Of a DNA stretch of 18,790 bases, positions 6,566 through 14,087 are shown one piece after another. A model generated the notes under the pieces. It ran no database searches. It had not been told where the DNA came from and worked only from the letters and a program-made list of their open reading frames with translations. The stretch comes from CAYMRB01 sp964392615 (GTDB taxonomy: Bacteria > Planctomycetota > UBA8108). Made by a program: the position numbers and the translations under genes. The stretch covers positions 1 to 18,790 of the forward strand of contig CAYMRB010000174.1 of the NCBI GenBank assembly GCA_964392615.1, given 5' to 3'. Positions within the stretch are counted from its first letter, which is position 1. Every line of letters starts with the position of its first letter.

Positions 6566-7285
6566 TCAGAGAAAGAGCAGCCGGCTGCAATTCTTGCACT
6601 GCACGAGCTTCTCGCCGACGAGGATGACCGCGCGGTCCTGCTTCGTTACCTGCATGAAGCAGCCGTGGCAGGTCGAGTCCTTGACTTGCACGATCGCCGC
6701 GTCTCCGACGTGCGCGAGGATGCGCTCGTAGAGCTCGAGGTGGTCCGGCTCGATGTCGACGACGAGTTGAGCGCGCGTTGCCTGGAGCTCGGCGACTTGC
6801 TTCCGAAGGCCGGCGACGATCTCGTGCACCTCGCCTTCCTTGCGGGCGAACGCCCGCTGCTGTGCCGCGAGGTTCGTGTCGATCTTGGCTTTCTCCGCCT
6901 GCATCCCGTCGAGGCGGGTCAGAGCTTCGAGCACGCGCTCCTCGACCTCGCCGCGGGTATCCTCGTGGCGCTCGATCTGCGCCTTCAAGACCGCGTACTC
7001 CTGGTTGGTCTTGGCGCTGTTGAGGGCGACGTTCGCCTTCTCGATCTCCCCGTCACAGCCCTTGATCTCGAGTTCGCCGCGGTCGATCTCCAGCCGACAC
7101 TCTCGCAGCGCATCCTCCGCGTTCGCGACGAGCGCCTGGCATGTGGCGACCTTGCGCCGATCGTCCTCGAGCTCCTGCGGTCGCAACCGCATGGCCTCGC
7201 TCAGGAAGCGGATCTCGCGGTCGAGCTTCTGAACCCCCAGCAGCTTCTGCATCGAAGGGTGCAGGGACCTGGCCGAACCGTCCAT
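6566..7285 (-). CDS. Coiled-coil protein with a C-terminal C4 zinc ribbon
   Basis: This 239-residue protein is almost entirely heptad-like helix from about 12 to 190 (for example ELEIKGCDGEIEKANVALNS), then a zinc ribbon with two CxxC knuckles: CHGC near 209-212 and CKNC near 230-233. This is the layout of the COG1579 / C4-type zinc-ribbon family, found in many bacteria, often near dnaG, rpoD or Nif3-like genes. Its function is not settled; nucleic-acid or chaperone roles have been proposed. The ATG at 7285 has a GGAAGGAA ribosome site at good distance; a second Met at residue 12 lacks one. An intrinsic terminator lies only 20 bases upstream of the start, so expression needs read-through or regulated antitermination. 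Confidence 0.88.
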   Translation of the reverse strand: MDGSARSLHPSMQKLLGVQKLDREIRFLSEAMRLRPQELEDDRRKVATCQALVANAEDALRECRLEIDRGELEIKGCDGEIEKANVALNSAKTNQEYAVLKAQIERHEDTRGEVEERVLEALTRLDGMQAEKAKIDTNLAAQQRAFARKEGEVHEIVAGLRKQVAELQATRAQLVVDIEPDHLELYERILAHVGDAAIVQVKDSTCHGCFMQVTKQDRAVILVGEKLVQCKNCSRLLFL

Positions 7286-7305
7286 CGCGCTGTTCCTTCC
7301 GTCAC

Positions 7306-7336
7306 AAAAAAAAGCCGGTCACTTCCGTGACCGGCT
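7306..7336 (-). terminator. Intrinsic terminator between rpoD and the zinc-ribbon gene
   Basis: Read on the - strand, a 10-bp perfect stem (7336-7327 with 7322-7313) with a 4-base loop runs into eight T (7313-7306). It most simply ends the dnaG-rpoD transcript, 261 bases after the rpoD stop. It also sits 20 bases before the ATG of the zinc-ribbon gene, so it could serve as an attenuator. Confidence 0.88.
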
Positions 7337-7596
7337 CGTGTACCAAGCGCCGCGCCCCGATCCACCGGGGCACGAGGCCGTCACGGGGAGCGGGTCTTGC
7401 GATCGAAACGCGCGGCGAATGTGTGAATATCTCGCAGACATGACGGGCCGAATATACCTCTTATCGGCCCGCCGCGGAAGAGCCCAATCCGGCATGAGCT
7501 GGCCGCGCCCGACGCAGCCTTCGCCGGTGGCTCCCGGCAGCCCATGCCTGCGGAGTTGGAAGCTGGCCGCTGCGGCAGCTCAACCCCGCACACGGA
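7337..7596 (-). other. rpoD 3' region with hairpin and weak promoter-like box
   Basis: No gene is visible in these 260 bases. An 8-bp inverted repeat (7444-7451 with 7464-7471) encloses a 12-base loop and has no T run. On the - strand TATATT (7456-7451) resembles a -10 box, but no fitting -35 exists. If used, it would give an RNA of about 140 nt ending at the terminator at 7306, either a small RNA or the leader of the zinc-ribbon gene. At 7377-7384 the - strand reads GTGACGGC, which can pair, with one bulge, to the first arm of that terminator. Confidence 0.4.
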
Positions 7597-9225
7597 TCAG
7601 CCGGACATCGACTCGAGGAAGCCCTCGAGCATGCGGCTGCGGATCGGGTGCTGAAGCTTGCGGATCGCCTTGGCCTCGATCTGCCGCACGCGCTCGCGCG
7701 TGACCTTGAAGATCTTGCCGACCTCCTCGAGCGTGTACGTGTACCCGTCACCGAGCCCGTACCGCAGCTTGATGATCTCACGCTCGCGGTAGGTCAAGGT
7801 GTTGAGCACCTGATCGAGCTTCTCCTTGAGCATCTCGTGCGTCGCGGCGTTGACCGGCGACACCGTGCTCTTGTCCTCGATAAAATCGCCGAAGAAGCCG
7901 TCGTCGGAATCGCCGATCGGGCGATCGAGCGAGATCGGATGCTTCGAGATCTTGATGACCTTGCGGGTCTCTTCCTCGGTGATCTGCAGCTCCTGCGAGA
8001 TCTCCTTGATCGTCGGCTCGCGCCCGTTCTTCTGGATGAGCTTCTTCGTCGCGTTGCGAACCTTGCTCATCGTCTCGATCATGTGAACCGGGATGCGGAT
8101 CGTCCGCGCCTGGTCCGCGATCGACCGCGTGATCGCCTGGCGAATCCACCACGTCGCGTACGTCGAGAACTTGTAGCCGCGGCGGTACTCGTACTTCTCG
8201 ACCGCCTTCATCAGGCCGGTATTCCCCTCCTGAATCAGGTCGAGGAATGTCAGCCCGCGATTGCGGTAGCGCTTCGCGATGCTGACGACGAGACGCAGGT
8301 TGCCGCCCGACAGCTTGCGCTTTGCGTTCTCGTACTCGTTGTACCACTTCTCGACCATCTGGATCCGCGTCTGCAGATCGTCGAACGGCTCGACACCCTG
8401 GAGCTCGTACTCCTGGATACGCGCTTCGAGCTCCGCGACGCGGTTGCGCTCGCCCACTCGCAGCCGACGCTTGCCACGCCGTCGAGCCTGCTCGATCTTC
8501 TCGAGCTCCAGGTGGATGCTGGTGATCTTGCGATAGATCCCCGCGAGCTCCTGGCGCAGCTGATTGACGATGGTCTTCTTCAGGTTGAGCTCCTGAATCA
8601 GCACCGCGCCCTTGTTCGTGCGGCTCTCGACCTTGGTGTAGACGCGCTTGCGATACGGCGCCGACAGACCGTCGTCGAGGCACTTCGCGAAGCCCTTCGT
8701 GGTTTCTTCGTGAAGCCGCGCGAGGGTGGCGAGGTTCGTCTTGATCAGCTCGTAGACGTCCTCCTTGCCCATCTCCTCGTTGCCGGAGGGCGTCACCTTG
8801 ACCGCCTTGTCGAGTGCGATGTCGCCGCGCAGCACGTCCTCGATCACCTTGACTGTGCTACCCTGAGCCAACCCGCTCCCGAACACCTGACGTTGGTATC
8901 GCTGGCGAGATATTTCGATCTTCTTCGCCAGCAAGAGCTCCTCGGCGCGCGTCAGCAGCGGAATCTCGCCCATCTGCGTCAGGTACATGCGCACCGGGTC
9001 GTCGATCTTCTCGGGAAGCTCGTCCGGGCTCGAATCGCCGCCCTCCTCGGGCCCGCTGACGGGATCGTCGCGGAGCTCGATATCGTGAGCGTCGAGAGTC
9101 GCGAAGATCTCGTCGATTCTCTCCGGAGAGTTGCAGTCCTCGGGAAAGATCTCGTTGAAGCGCTCGTAGGTGATCCCTCCGTCGCGCTTCCCCTCTTCGA
9201 TGAGTTGCCTGAGCTTGTCGTCCAT
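7597..9225 (-). CDS. rpoD: Primary sigma factor RpoD (sigma-70)
   Basis: This 542-residue housekeeping sigma factor directs RNA polymerase to -10/-35 promoters. Region 1.1 (about 1-55) opens with KLRQLIEEGKRDGGITYERF. Region 1.2 is DDPVRMYLTQMGEIPLLTRAEE (76-96). A charged non-conserved stretch of about 200 residues follows. Region 2 runs from NLRLVVSIAKRYRNRGLTF (309-327) to WWIRQAITRSIADQARTIRI (359-378), where the -10 element is melted and read. Region 3 is IPVHMIETMSKVRNATKKL. Region 4 is LTYREREIIKLRYGL to VTRERVRQIEAKAIRKLQHP (477-527), reading the -35. I chose ATG 9225 because region 1.1 begins there and GAGGA precedes it; an in-frame start at 9279 would add an unconserved Ala/Arg stretch. 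It follows dnaG by 146 bases and is probably in the same operon. The promoters proposed here fit its expected specificity. Confidence 0.97.
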   Translation of the reverse strand: MDDKLRQLIEEGKRDGGITYERFNEIFPEDCNSPERIDEIFATLDAHDIELRDDPVSGPEEGGDSSPDELPEKIDDPVRMYLTQMGEIPLLTRAEELLLAKKIEISRQRYQRQVFGSGLAQGSTVKVIEDVLRGDIALDKAVKVTPSGNEEMGKEDVYELIKTNLATLARLHEETTKGFAKCLDDGLSAPYRKRVYTKVESRTNKGAVLIQELNLKKTIVNQLRQELAGIYRKITSIHLELEKIEQARRRGKRRLRVGERNRVAELEARIQEYELQGVEPFDDLQTRIQMVEKWYNEYENAKRKLSGGNLRLVVSIAKRYRNRGLTFLDLIQEGNTGLMKAVEKYEYRRGYKFSTYATWWIRQAITRSIADQARTIRIPVHMIETMSKVRNATKKLIQKNGREPTIKEISQELQITEEETRKVIKISKHPISLDRPIGDSDDGFFGDFIEDKSTVSPVNAATHEMLKEKLDQVLNTLTYREREIIKLRYGLGDGYTYTLEEVGKIFKVTRERVRQIEAKAIRKLQHPIRSRMLEGFLESMSG

Positions 9226-9353
9226 GAGTCCTCGAAGGTTGCCTCGCCGGTATCGTGCGGACGCTGCCGCGTCGGCCACCGCTGGCCGAGGCTCTGCCTC
9301 CAGTGCTTGACGTTTCCACCGCCGGGGTTTCGAACCGTCCGAACCCGGCCCAG

Positions 9354-9381
9354 GCGACGCTGATCCTCGAATCAGCGTCGC
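9354..9381 (-). other. Perfect 11-bp hairpin over the dnaG stop codon
   Basis: Bases 9354-9364 and 9371-9381 are perfect inverted copies around a 6-base loop, and the dnaG stop codon (9374-9372) lies in one arm. No T run follows on the - strand, so it is not a normal intrinsic terminator. In this position, between dnaG and rpoD, it could be an RNA processing or stability element. In E. coli the message of the same operon is cut between these two genes (established knowledge); the parallel is inference. Confidence 0.6.
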
Positions 9382-11321
9382 TTCGACTCCTTTAGTAGAA
9401 GATGACTCTCCAGTCGCAGGGCACGGGCCTGCTCCTTGTCACCAGCGGCCTCCGCGCGGGCCGCCTCCTCGAGCTTCTGGCGGCGCTGCCGCCGAATCTC
9501 GTCCGCGGGAAGCTGACGGGTCTCCCACCGCCGCAGGTCGCGGCGACAAATCCGCCACATCGCCTCCCATTCGATGTCTCGCGAGCCCGAGTCGTCGTCG
9601 CTGTCACCGGCTTCGTCGAGCAACGGGATGACGATCCGATTCGCGTCCGAGTCCGCCACGTCGTGCGCCAACTGCACGCCGGAGAACCCCCCAGCCGCGA
9701 GCTGCGCGTCCATCGAGTCCGACAGCGCCCGCCCCGTCCTTCCGGCGAACAGCGCCTTGGGAACGGCGGCCCAAACCTCCGCGGCCTGCTCCGGCTGGCC
9801 GACGAGGCAGCGCAGAACGGCCACGACGAGCTCTCGATCGGCAGCCGTCATTTCCCGCTCCTCCGACGCGTCGGCGGGCGCGGGAGGCCCGCTGTCGGAG
9901 GCCCGCTCGGGCGCCGACGGCGGGGGCCGGTCGTTCCGCAGCTGCGCGAGACGCTGGTCGATGTCCTTCTCACGAACACCGTACCGCTCGAGCCGCTCGA
10001 GGTAGTCCCGCAGCACGTAGCGACGGGCCACGTCGTTCGGAACCCCCTTGACGAGACGCAGGAACTCGTCGACCGCCTGCGCGCGAGCTTGCGGGCTCGC
10101 CCCTGCAGCCTCCGCGGCGCCGACCGTCCGGCGCCACTTGAACTCGAAGATGCCGACGGCTTCCGACTCCATCGACTGACGAAACGCATCCGCGCCGAGC
10201 GCCTGAATCGCGTCGCACGGGTCCTTGCCCGCCGTGACGCTGTAGACGTCGACCTCGAGCTCCTCGCCGACCAGCAGGTCCAACGAGCGCTCCGAAGCGC
10301 CCTGCCCTGCCGCGTCGCCGTCGAAGAGCATCGAGATCCGCGGTGCCAGCCGTCGCAGAGAACGCGCGTTGTCGGCGGTAAACGCGGTGCCCAAGCTGGC
10401 GACGAACCAGTCCAGGCCCTCCTGATGCGCGACGATCGCGTCCGTATAGCCCTCGACGACCGCCAGACGCCCGTCGCGGCGGATGCCCGCCTTGGCGCGC
10501 GACAGACCGTACAGAACCTGCGATTTGTCGAACAACGGCGTCGCCGGCGTGTTCAGGTACTTCGGCTCATCGTCGCCCAACGTGCGCGCACCGAAGCCGA
10601 TCGTGCGCCCCTGCGCGTCGTCGATCGGGAACATCAGCCGCCCGCGGAAGTAGTCGTAGATCCTGCCGCCGGCTCGACCGCCAGCGTCCGAGCGCCGCGC
10701 CAGGCCGACGCGCTCCGCTGCCTCCAGGGCGGCTCGGCGTGCGGCCTCCACCTCGTCCTGAGCACCGCCGGCGCGCGAGGCCTCTCGCTGCAGCTGGCGC
10801 AGCAGCCCGTCCCACTCCGGCAGCGAATAGCCGAGGCGGAAGTGCTTCCACATGTCCTCGCGGATGCCGCGCCCGCGCAGATACTCGCGGGCGATCTCGC
10901 CCCGGGAGTCCTCCATGAGCACGCGATGGTAGTACGCGGTGGCACCCTCGAGCACGTCGAACAGGACCTGGCGTCGATCCGAGCGCGCCCGATCGGCGGC
11001 CGTGTACTCGATGACCACGCCGGCACGGCGCGCGAGCATCTCGACCGCCTCGGGAAACTCGACGCGCTCGACCTCCATCACGAACCGGAACAGGTCGCCG
11101 CCTGCCTGACAGCCGTAGCAGTAGTAGAGCTGCTTGTCCGGATCGATCCAGAAGGATGGCGTCTTTTCCTGGTGAAACGGGCACAGCGCCTTGAACTTGC
11201 GCCCGGACTGCACCAGATGCACGCCGTAGTCCCGCATCAGCTCCTCGAGCGGCACTCGGCCACGGATGAGCTCCCGGTCCTCCGGAGAGACGAAACCCTT
11301 GCGTGCGTGTGTCGAAACCAA
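9372..11321 (-). CDS. dnaG: DNA primase DnaG
   Basis: This primase of about 649 residues makes the short RNA primers for DNA replication. Numbered from TTG 11321, it has the CHC2 zinc finger CPFHQEKTPSF with Cys47, His50, Cys68 and Cys71, and the RNA-polymerase domain KYLNTPATPLFDKSQVLYGL. Its TOPRIM core has AVVEGYTDAI (Glu290) and LFDGDAAGQ (Asp334, Asp336). A helical C-terminal part for helicase contact is rich in Ala, Glu and Arg. The start is uncertain. There is no in-frame ATG between codon 1 of the longest frame (11561) and the conserved domain. TTG 11321 has GGCGGA 7 bases upstream and gives a normal length; GTG 11363 is the alternative. The upstream part of the open frame does not look like protein. 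Next to rpoD, it repeats the classical primase-sigma pair. Confidence 0.95.
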   Translation of the reverse strand: MVSTHARKGFVSPEDRELIRGRVPLEELMRDYGVHLVQSGRKFKALCPFHQEKTPSFWIDPDKQLYYCYGCQAGGDLFRFVMEVERVEFPEAVEMLARRAGVVIEYTAADRARSDRRQVLFDVLEGATAYYHRVLMEDSRGEIAREYLRGRGIREDMWKHFRLGYSLPEWDGLLRQLQREASRAGGAQDEVEAARRAALEAAERVGLARRSDAGGRAGGRIYDYFRGRLMFPIDDAQGRTIGFGARTLGDDEPKYLNTPATPLFDKSQVLYGLSRAKAGIRRDGRLAVVEGYTDAIVAHQEGLDWFVASLGTAFTADNARSLRRLAPRISMLFDGDAAGQGASERSLDLLVGEELEVDVYSVTAGKDPCDAIQALGADAFRQSMESEAVGIFEFKWRRTVGAAEAAGASPQARAQAVDEFLRLVKGVPNDVARRYVLRDYLERLERYGVREKDIDQRLAQLRNDRPPPSAPERASDSGPPAPADASEEREMTAADRELVVAVLRCLVGQPEQAAEVWAAVPKALFAGRTGRALSDSMDAQLAAGGFSGVQLAHDVADSDANRIVIPLLDEAGDSDDDSGSRDIEWEAMWRICRRDLRRWETRQLPADEIRRQRRQKLEEAARAEAAGDKEQARALRLESHLLLKESKRR

Positions 11322-11840
11322 AGCTCTATCCGCCAACCCCAGCCGCCGTACGCAACAACGCACAGCGGACGCCGAACCCCCGAACCAGGGGGCCTGGATG
11401 TCACCGAACGCGACTCGCTCCCGCACGGCCGACCGGGACCGTATACCCGCATCCGGACGTCGTGCCTCGCCTCCCGATCGATACGGTCGACGGCGGTCGC
11501 TTCGATCTCTTCGAATCACGACCGCAGCGTGCTGACCGCACTTCGCGGGTTGCTCCACCACCGTGGAGCCCGGCTCGGCGGCATCGCGCGTCGCAGGGCC
11601 TCCCGTCCCGGGCCGCCGCAGACCGTCACATGCCGTCGAGTTGTCACGCGGAATCGGACTCTCGACGGGCGCCTAGTCGGCAGGGAGAGCGTTCGGGCGG
11701 GCGCGCGGCCCCGACCCGAGCTCGTGACCCCTTCGTAGGGTCGAGAGTGGTCCGCGGGATCAGAGTTGAAGCAGGCTATGCTAAGTCCTGAACCGACGGT
11801 GATCAACAACCATTCCGCCGCCATTTTCGGCCGGGCGCCG
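11322..11840 (-). other. dnaG upstream region, no gene seen
   Basis: These 519 bases between dnaG and rsmA hold no convincing gene. In particular there is no rpsU, which precedes dnaG in E. coli. If transcription starts at the candidate promoter near 11778, the dnaG leader is about 450 nt. The leader shows small hairpins, for example CCCCC 11377-11381 with GGGGG 11388-11392, and GACCC/GGGTC near 11726-11742. None matches a riboswitch I recognise. Confidence 0.5.
11778..11806 (-). promoter_or_regulatory. Candidate promoter of dnaG-rpoD
   Basis: On the - strand TTGATC (11806-11801) and TAGCAT (11783-11778) are separated by exactly 17 bases; each matches its consensus at 4 of 6. The predicted start is near 11771. 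It lies 35-63 bases beyond the rsmA stop, so dnaG can be expressed separately from rsmA. Confidence 0.5.
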
Positions 11841-12752
11841 TTACCGGCCCGGGAGACCGATCCGGGCGAGCCGCGCGATGTCGTCGCTGTCGAGATTCTC
11901 CGGCCGCAGCCGCTCGTCCCAGCCGCCGAGCTCGAGGGCCCGGGCGGCCCCCTCCGCCCCGAGCAGCTCGCGCAGCAGGCGGCCGAGCTGCTTCCTGCGG
12001 CCCTGAAAAAGCCCGCGCACCCAATCGCGGTAGGCCCCGAAATCCGCTTGCGGTAACGTCTTCCGCGGCTCGAGACGAACGACGGCCGAGTCGACGCGCG
12101 GCGGCGGCCAGAACGCGCCCGGCGGGATCCGGCGCACGATCCGAACTTCCGCCCAATACCCGACGAGCAGCGTGGCGGGCCCGTACGCCCCCCGGCGGCT
12201 CGCCGACTTCGCGCCCGGATCCGCCGGCGTCGCGCACAGGCGGTCCGCGACCTCCGCCTGGACCATCAGCACGGCGCGCCGCCACCGCAGACGCTGCGCG
12301 AGGAACTCGATCAGGAGCGTCGTCGCGACCCCGTACGGCAGATTCGCGACGAAGTGGAACCCGCCGCTCTCGGAGAGCTCCCGCAGCCGCGCGAGAACCT
12401 CCGGGTGGATTCCCGACGCTGCGGCTCCGAGGACGTCGTGCAGCAGGATCTCGACGTGGTCCACACCGCGCAGCTCGCGGCGCGCAAACGCGGCGAACCG
12501 CGCGTCGACCTCGACCGTGACGACCCGCGCGGCCGCCGCTGCGAGGTGTCGCGTCAGCGTCGCCGGCCCCGTACCGACCTCGAACACCTGCGCGTCCGCC
12601 GGCAGCTCGGCCGCCGCGACGATCCCCGCGAGGATGCTCGGATCGTGCAGGAAGTGCTGCCCCTGCGAGCGGCGCGGCATCAGCCCCGCCTGTCGAAGGC
12701 GCTGCAAGAGGCCCGCAGAGCCGCCCCCGGCGTCGATCGCGGCGTCATCCAT
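11841..12752 (-). CDS. rsmA: 16S rRNA adenine dimethyltransferase RsmA (KsgA)
   Basis: This 303-residue enzyme uses S-adenosylmethionine to dimethylate the two adjacent adenines near the 3' end of 16S rRNA (A1518/A1519 in E. coli), a late step of 30S assembly. The family marks are GQHFLHD (31-37), motif I VFEVGTGPATLT (56-67) that binds the cofactor, Glu81 at the end of strand 2, catalytic NLPY (137-140), and the C-terminal helical domain with PPPRVDSAVVRLEP. The length is slightly above the usual 260-290 because of a short N-terminal addition. No ribosome site precedes ATG 12752, but TAGAAT lies 6 bases upstream, which suggests a leaderless message. It sits alone between the Pal-like gene and the dnaG promoter. 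Confidence 0.95.
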   Translation of the reverse strand: MDDAAIDAGGGSAGLLQRLRQAGLMPRRSQGQHFLHDPSILAGIVAAAELPADAQVFEVGTGPATLTRHLAAAAARVVTVEVDARFAAFARRELRGVDHVEILLHDVLGAAASGIHPEVLARLRELSESGGFHFVANLPYGVATTLLIEFLAQRLRWRRAVLMVQAEVADRLCATPADPGAKSASRRGAYGPATLLVGYWAEVRIVRRIPPGAFWPPPRVDSAVVRLEPRKTLPQADFGAYRDWVRGLFQGRRKQLGRLLRELLGAEGAARALELGGWDERLRPENLDSDDIARLARIGLPGR

Positions 12753-12758
12753 GGCGCC

Positions 12759-12764
12759 ATTCTA
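12759..12764 (-). promoter_or_regulatory. -10 box placed for a leaderless rsmA transcript
   Basis: TAGAAT on the - strand matches the -10 consensus at 5 of 6 bases and is followed by six bases and then the ATG of rsmA. No good -35 is found 16-19 bases upstream, where the sequence is GC-rich. The spacing is nearly the same as at 423-435 and 2437-2450. Confidence 0.4.
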
Positions 12765-12873
12765 CACGCGACGCGACGCGCTCCCCCATAGCGCCCAGAA
12801 GCGAAGAGACAAGAGACCGGGGCCGCGCGCGCTCAGCGGGGCTTCGCGTCGCGCGCGGCTCCGGGCGAATCGA

Positions 12874-13581
12874 TCACATGCTCTCGACGACCGGCCGAAT
12901 GACGACGCGGCGATTCTCGGCGCGTCCCGATTCGCTGTTGACGGCCGGGTTGAGGGGCTTCGTCATGCCGTACGACACGATCCGGAAGCGCTCCTCCGGA
13001 ATGCCGCGCTTCTCGGTCAGGTACTTGAAGACCGAGTAGGCGCGCTTGTAGCCGAGGTTGATGTTGTACTCGTAGAGCTTCTTGACCTTGACGAGTGGCT
13101 GGTTGTCGGTGTGCCCCTCGATCAGGAAGCGACTGCCGGCATGGTTCGCGCTCAGCAGCACGCCCGCGAGGGAGTCGAGCGCGCTCAGCTCCTTGAGCTG
13201 GGACTCGCCGGCGTTGAACAGCAAGCCCGTGGTGAGCGCGATGCCGCCTTCCTCGAACCGGCTGCCGATGACGCCTTCGGCCTCTTCCCTCGTGAACCCG
13301 GCCTGCAGCTTGTTCTTCGCCGCGTCGAGCTCCTTCCGCACCTTCGCGTAGTCCGACTCCAGCGCGGCGTACTTGGCCGGCGAGACTCCCTGGAACGTCG
13401 TCGTCGTCGGAGTCCGACCGTTGATGTCGCGGTTGTACTTCGCGATCAGGTCGCGGTTGACCTCCTTGGCGCGCTCGAGCTCCTCCGCGGTCTTGCGGTA
13501 TTGCTGGTACGACACGCAGCCGACGAGGAACGGACAAACCAAGGCCAGCACGAGCCCACGACGGAGGATCTTCGAGATCAT
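12874..13581 (-). CDS. Pal/OmpA-family peptidoglycan-binding lipoprotein
   Basis: This 235-residue protein has a lipoprotein signal, MISKILRRGLVLALVCPF followed by LVGC; Cys22 would be the lipid-carrying residue. Residues 25-95 form a coiled coil (ELERAKEVNRDLIAKYN and VRKELDAAKNKLQ). The OmpA_C domain spans about 113-232: FLIEGHTDNQP with Asp159, then GYKRAYSVFKYL (Arg180) and SGRAENRRVVI (Arg224). It binds diaminopimelate in peptidoglycan and ties the outer membrane to the cell wall. Size and layout fit Pal or a Pal-like OmpA protein, but no tol genes are nearby, so I give no symbol. ATG 13581 was chosen over the in-frame start at 13605 because it opens the signal peptide and has GGAAG upstream. 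Confidence 0.9.
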   Translation of the reverse strand: MISKILRRGLVLALVCPFLVGCVSYQQYRKTAEELERAKEVNRDLIAKYNRDINGRTPTTTTFQGVSPAKYAALESDYAKVRKELDAAKNKLQAGFTREEAEGVIGSRFEEGGIALTTGLLFNAGESQLKELSALDSLAGVLLSANHAGSRFLIEGHTDNQPLVKVKKLYEYNINLGYKRAYSVFKYLTEKRGIPEERFRIVSYGMTKPLNPAVNSESGRAENRRVVIRPVVESM

Positions 13582-13785
13582 GTCTCTTCCCTTCCTTCTT
13601 TCCACACTTCCCTGCGCTCAGGGACTCTTCGGCACTTCTTCTTCGACGCGGGCCTGTCTGCGACAGACCCCGTCGACACTTCCTTTCGTGGCGGCGACGG
13701 GAATCGATGGGCAGGATCGCAGGACCCACCGCGTCACTCACCACCGCCCCCGCGATCCGCTGATGCGGTCCACGGAGACGTTGAG

Positions 13786-13815
13786 ACTATAGCGCAGCGG
13801 CGAAAAGCTTGTAAA
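13786..13815 (-). promoter_or_regulatory. Strong candidate promoter of the Pal-like gene
   Basis: On the - strand TTTACA (13815-13810, 5 of 6) and TATAGT (13791-13786, 5 of 6) are spaced by 18 bases. Transcription would start near 13779, giving a leader of about 198 nt. The leader holds a GTCTGTC/GACAGAC-type hairpin (about 13651-13667) and three similar GGAAGTGT-like motifs. Confidence 0.7.
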
Positions 13816-13860
13816 GCACTTTTGCCGTCGCGTCGCGATCGAGCCGCGCCGGCAGATGCG

Positions 13861-13893
13861 AAAAGGGCGCGCTCCGCACGGGAACGCGCCCTT
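13861..13893 (-). terminator. Intrinsic terminator of the helix-turn-helix gene transcript
   Basis: A 9-bp perfect stem (13893-13885 with 13871-13863) encloses a 13-base loop. On the - strand it ends in TTTTCGC. It lies about 195 bases beyond the stop at 14087, with the MITE-like element between gene and terminator. On the + strand the tail is CTTCTC, so it works best leftward. Confidence 0.75.
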
Positions 13894-13927
13894 CTCACAA
13901 AGTCGATCGTCTCGGGGAAGCTCGTCG

Positions 13928-14087
13928 GCAGTCCGTTGAAAAAGGGCTCCGAGCGCGAGGGCGAGACATTTCGTCCAGGATCGAGGCGTCAGAACGCAGG
14001 CAATGTGGTGCATTGTCGAGCTCTGACAACGAAGAGCCGGGGCGAAATGGCCGCCATCGCGCCGGATTGGCTGTTTCAACGGGCTGC
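13928..14087. mobile_element. MITE-like palindromic element, about 160 bp
   Basis: The ends are inverted repeats of 16 bases matching at 14: GCAGTCCGTTGAAAAA at 13928-13943, and GCAGCCCGTTGAAACA read on the - strand at 14087-14072. Inside are three more nested inverted pairs: CATTTCG 13967-13973 with CGAAATG 14043-14049, GTCAGA 13988-13993 with TCTGAC 14022-14027, and CAATG 14001-14005 with CATTG 14011-14015. No open frame of note is present and no clear target duplication is seen. The termini resemble the GTTGAAAAA-type ends of several IS families (memory, not checked). The right end begins at the last base of the TAG stop of the neighbouring gene. Confidence 0.65.

Noticed and set aside
9325..9350. 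TTCGAA next to GC-rich arms, resembling a tRNA T-arm
   Set aside because: The flanking bases do not pair as a 5-bp T stem, and no anticodon or acceptor arms are found.
7648..9363. 571-codon open frame on the + strand opposite rpoD
   Set aside because: Antisense shadow of the sigma factor. The composition is dominated by Leu, Asp, Arg and Val with no domain.
9402..11738. 778-codon open frame on the + strand opposite dnaG
   Set aside because: It is the antisense of a clear DnaG. Long open antisense frames are expected in GC-rich DNA, and the translation (Arg/Leu/Val-rich, no motifs) looks like no protein family.
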